Shown piece by piece: positions 60,516 to 64,000 of a stretch of DNA of 64,000 bases. Numbering within the stretch: the stretch's first letter is position 1; each line of letters starts with the position of its first letter. Source of the stretch: Berberis thunbergii (taxonomy: Eukaryota; Streptophyta; Magnoliopsida; Ranunculales; Berberidaceae); NCBI GenBank assembly GCA_003290165.1, contig QNQO01007575.1, positions 372,001 to 436,000 on the forward strand, given 5' to 3'. A program made the translations under genes and the position numbers. The notes beneath the pieces were generated by a model. That model was given only the letters and a program-made list of their open reading frames with translations, searched no databases and was not told the DNA's origin.

Positions 60516-63148
60516 AGTTGCTTCGAGTGTGGATAAGGTTCTTCAGAAGGGAGGGAGTCCTTTTATCCTTAACAGGTGGGAGGGATGAACTATTACAAGT
60601 TTTGTCATGTTGTATTCCACTCAAAAGCTTGGAAGAATGATGATGACAATGCAATACAATCCCCCATTAGCCACCAACAAAAAGCCAACAGCACTAACTT
60701 ATGTTACATCACAAAGAAACCAAACTTGCTCTTTTTTCTTCAGCAAAATCCTTTGCATGGCTCAACTCACCACTTTTCAGCTTGGTGCACACCTTTCCAA
60801 TATTTGACTTTTGCCTTTTTTTATTTTTATATATATATATTTATTTCTTTTAACCCCTCCCAAACCCAAAAGTTGCAGGCATGGTTCGAACCCTAGAATT
60901 GTGATTTCATCAGCTACAACATAAGGATTATTCTTCTCCCATTGGCTTTTGCCTCTACTTTCAACCTTAGTTTCAAATACAACATAAGGATTATTCTTCT
61001 CCCCACTAACATGCACCATTTGCGCATACCTCACGTTGGCCAATGAAATAGACACCCTTGAAAGTTGCTTCTCTTGAAGCAAAAACCTTCTTGTTTGATC
61101 TCACTTTCTAAATCAAGGGTATAGGAGAAGGCCAGCAGTAAAGCAAGTAATCAACCCAAGGATCTGAAAAGCATAATTGAGAGACACATAGTGGAAACAG
61201 TAGTGAAGGCAAAAATATTTTAATCTCGAACATATCAACTATTCAATGATAAAGATAAAATTAATGATGCCCCAGGGGACAAAATGTCGGTAACTCTGGT
61301 GCTCTGTAGGGAAGAAATAAGGTGACTGAATGATGAACCCTACTATCATATTCTAAACTTACCTACATAATACTATGCTGCTGGGATAAGAATAAACAAA
61401 ACCCATTTAGAGCCTTTGATTTGAAACATTTAACCCAATGTTCACTCGAAAATGACCGAAAACCCCCCATTTTTTTTCTTTTAGGTATTTGTCCTGTCAT
61501 TATGGTGTATGGGCGGGTGGACGGGTGAAAAGGACTGGAAACTCTTTGGTTGTCTCCTTTTTATCGAAAAACTTGTACTGGAGAAAACTTTGGTCATCTC
61601 CTTTTTTCGTTTTGTGATGTAATAGTGGTATTTTTTGTTTATTTACTGAACTGGTAATAAAATTAAACTTTAGAATAAACATACTTCACTGAGAGGCTAC
61701 ACATACCATTTGTAAATAGTGCACAGTGGATATACAGTGAGTGATTGTCAGAAGCAGAACAGGTCGACAATCACTCACTAGACGACTACCAAATGGTTGA
61801 AACTTCTATTTTCTATCCTATGTAGCTGTGCTTTGTTTTGTTTTTCATTTTCTTAATTTATCACTTACCCTCACCAATAGTTTTGGGGTTGTCAATTTTT
61901 GTATGGTTGCAGGGAGTTAATATCCCAACTAACTATAAATCTCCAAAATATGATGGAACTCATCCACCATTATTATTATATATATATGACTTAGACCAAC
62001 CACTGTGACGATACTAAGGTGACAGCCAGACCACTTTCTCTAAATTAAGTTGACTACTTAACTTGCCATCATCATGTTTCTCTCTAAAACATAAAGCTCA
62101 TTAGGTAACCCGACACATCAAATATTCAACTCTTAAACAATCTTAGCATAACCCAACGTTTCTGACACTCAAAATCAGTAGGCATACTAAAAGCTGGAAG
62201 TGACAGAAAAAATAGGGAGCCAAAGTTTATATTTTATTATTATTTATGGTTGGGGGGGGGGGGGATGTCATTCAACAAGCAAATATGACAGATTATCACC
62301 ACACAGGATCATTCAATCAAGTTCAATAATCCATGCTTTGACACTTCCTTTCTCTTTTTCTTGTGCTAAATCCTCTTCTTATTCCTTTACAATCTTGGGA
62401 AACTTTGTTCTCTAACAGCCATGCTTTTAACAGAAAATAGCAATGCCATGGTGAATTATGGTAGAATGGATTCACGTACCTGACTGTGTATAGGTAAAAG
62501 AAGACACTAACTTTGAGGGATGTGATATGAAAATCTTCCCCTTGACGTTGCCACTAAAGAGTATCTGGACTCTGAAAACATGACTATAAATATCAGTAAC
62601 AAGCAATTCTTATTCATCAGCAAATCCAATTTTCTGTTATAAAACTGAAAAATAAATGCTTTGCATAGAATTAATATATACCGTACACTCCAACAGCAGA
62701 CAGAAAATCAGTAAAACTAAGGTGCAAAGAAGTATTCAATTAAAAAAAGAAAAGAAAAAAAAGAGCCTAGTTCCTTTGACAAGCAGTCCAAGTTTAATTC
62801 TGCTCGTCGTAACAGTAATAGAGAAAATTAGTGAGGATAATGGCAAAACAGGTGCACTCGGTAAAATATTATGCTGCTGTTTAAGATCATAATATATGGA
62901 CCCTAAATAATCATGTCAGCAAAATGGTAGAAATTTGGAATTCAAGTAGACAACTACCAATTCTGAAAGAAAAATAATATTAAGAGACTTGTAAATGGTG
63001 TATACACTGAGAAAAAGCCATCCTCTTCTGAAAAATATCAGGAAGGCATTTTTACACATTCTTTAAGCAAAGGCTACACTAAAGTAACAACATGCTGTAA
63101 TGAATAAATCAGCTTAGGTATTCTTTAGTGAACGAATAATAGAGCTTT
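60516..63148. other. Space between the peptide gene and the beta-amylase gene
   Basis: Holds a minus-strand open frame at 60777-61082 with an internal duplicate (EKNNPYVV twice, DNA near 60920 and 60980) that I do not recognise and doubt is a gene. A G13 tract lies at 62252-62264. The rest is AT-rich; the right end is probably the 3' UTR of the amylase gene. Confidence 0.5.
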
Positions 63149-63940
63149 TCAGCAATATGCAAGAGCTGCTCCAAACTTCCCCACCACTGATGCCCAATTG
63201 CTGCATAGTTTACTTCCTTCAAATTCTAGTCTGGCTTGAAAATTACTTCCAGGTGATACCTGCTTCACGAATTCAGTAATGCGTACCCAATTTTGAAGGC
63301 CAAAAAAGTTTGGGTTCATTCTGACAAAGTTAAAGGTAAGGGATAATTCATCAAGACCACCTGAATAAGACTTAAACATCTTTAACGCCTGATTCAATGA
63401 CTCATCAGATGTTGCTGATGAAATTTCACCATCAATGGGTAAATCATATGCTCTGGCAGCTAAAAGTACTTGTTTCAGCCATCTTTCAGGACTGCCAAGT
63501 GGACTGATCAGCTTCTCATCTTTGTCTTGCATTTCAAAGCAACTACAGCACAACGTCACTCCATGCCTGGCAAACATGCAGGTCAAGGGAAGATATCCAT
63601 CTCTAATTGAGGTATTATAATAGCCAGCAGTTAACTCTGATGGATGAGAATTGGTATCATAGTGCCAGTGCTGTGCACCTAATTTCGCAGAGATATCTAC
63701 TCCTGTGTCCCAAAAGATTGATTCCACTACTGTGCATAGCCTCTCTCCATGCAGGAGCAACATCCCAGAGTACCACTCGAGAAAGAACTCGCCACGAGGT
63801 GTATTCCATGAACCAAGTCTCCTGAAAAACTCCACATCTTCTGGATTCTGCATCAGTTTTCCATTACCAAGTGGGCTGCCTTTTCCCCACTTGCACACCC
63901 CAATCTCTTCAGCAGAAGCACTAAGGGATGCAAGCATATA
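63149..63940 (-). CDS. Beta-amylase-family (GH14) protein, last exon, probably non-catalytic (BAM9/BAM4-like)
   Basis: The acceptor at 63941-63942 (TTCAACAG) starts the exon at YMLASLSASAEEIGV, the usual YDKYM...L region. Recognisable GH14 parts are GEFFLEWYSGMLLLHGERL, HWHYDTNSHPSELTAGYYN, RDGYLPLTCMFARHG and SCFEMQDKDE. The Lys of the canonical HWWYK substrate motif is Asp here, and the GENALPRYD loop holding the second catalytic Glu is replaced by GEISSATSDES. The flexible Thr position in TCxEM is Ser. Plant BAM4 and BAM9 are catalytically dead starch-metabolism regulators in plastids; this looks like one of them. The N-terminal part lies beyond the window. Confidence 0.8.
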   Translation of the reverse strand, partial: YMLASLSASAEEIGVCKWGKGSPLGNGKLMQNPEDVEFFRRLGSWNTPRGEFFLEWYSGMLLLHGERLCTVVESIFWDTGVDISAKLGAQHWHYDTNSHPSELTAGYYNTSIRDGYLPLTCMFARHGVTLCCSCFEMQDKDEKLISPLGSPERWLKQVLLAARAYDLPIDGEISSATSDESLNQALKMFKSYSGGLDELSLTFNFVRMNPNFFGLQNWVRITEFVKQVSPGSNFQARLEFEGSKLCSNWASVVGKFGAALAYC

Positions 63941-64000
63941 CTGTTGAATCAAAAGGTAGGTGAGGTCAGCGGTTAAAGGCCAAAATAGTAGCAAATTGAG

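Noticed and set aside
60777..61082. 101-residue minus-strand frame with repeated EKNNPYVV
   Set aside because: The repeat is a local DNA duplication and the frame shows no recognised domain or promoter. Kept only as a note in the spacer entry.

Overview
This is a piece of a eudicot plant nuclear genome: AT-rich, with GT-AG introns, five host genes homologous to Arabidopsis nuclear genes, and long introns and intergenic spaces filled with LTR retrotransposons, LINE relics and MITEs. All five host genes are on the minus strand. The species cannot be named from the sequence alone.

Host genes from left to right: (1) an ELL-like transcription elongation protein (1-21611, 3' end outside the window) with two introns of about 8 kb; (2) a five-KH-domain RNA-binding protein, the RCF3/HOS5/SHI1 homologue (33394-44626); (3) a kinesin-light-chain-related TPR protein of the KLCR/CMU family (46013-50227); (4) a small secreted peptide precursor with a PSY-type tyrosine-sulfated motif (59819-60515); (5) the last exon of a beta-amylase-fold protein, probably non-catalytic (63149-63940). 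Exon joints given below were placed by hand from reading frame, splice signals and family alignment.

The standout is inside intron 2 of gene 1. An LTR retrotransposon at 5193-9325 (512-513 bp LTRs, 5-bp target duplication GACTC, initiator-tRNA-Met-type primer site) has lost pol. After a broken gag it carries intron-free fragments of three unrelated host regulators: ATXR3/SDG2 (H3K4 methyltransferase), ELP3 (Elongator radical-SAM subunit) and a Pumilio RNA-binding protein. They are nested in the order ATXR3 - ELP3 - ATXR3 - PUM, and two long open frames cross the joints. The LTRs differ at about 5% of positions (counted by eye).

A second structural surprise in gene 1 is that its promoter plus first exon was duplicated. 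The intact copy lies at 20.6-22.4 kb and a frameshifted copy at 13.6-15.6 kb, now trapped inside intron 1 beside LINE relics. Between genes 1 and 2 sits a pol-less Tat/Ogre-like element (about 25158-31983) with gag remains, a tandem-repeat block and antisense open frames. Other elements include two hAT-type elements with 8-bp duplications, a Harbinger-type MITE with TTA duplication, a 1.27-kb foldback palindrome, LINE 3' ends and a retroposed poly(A) insert. I found no tRNA, rRNA or CRISPR array.
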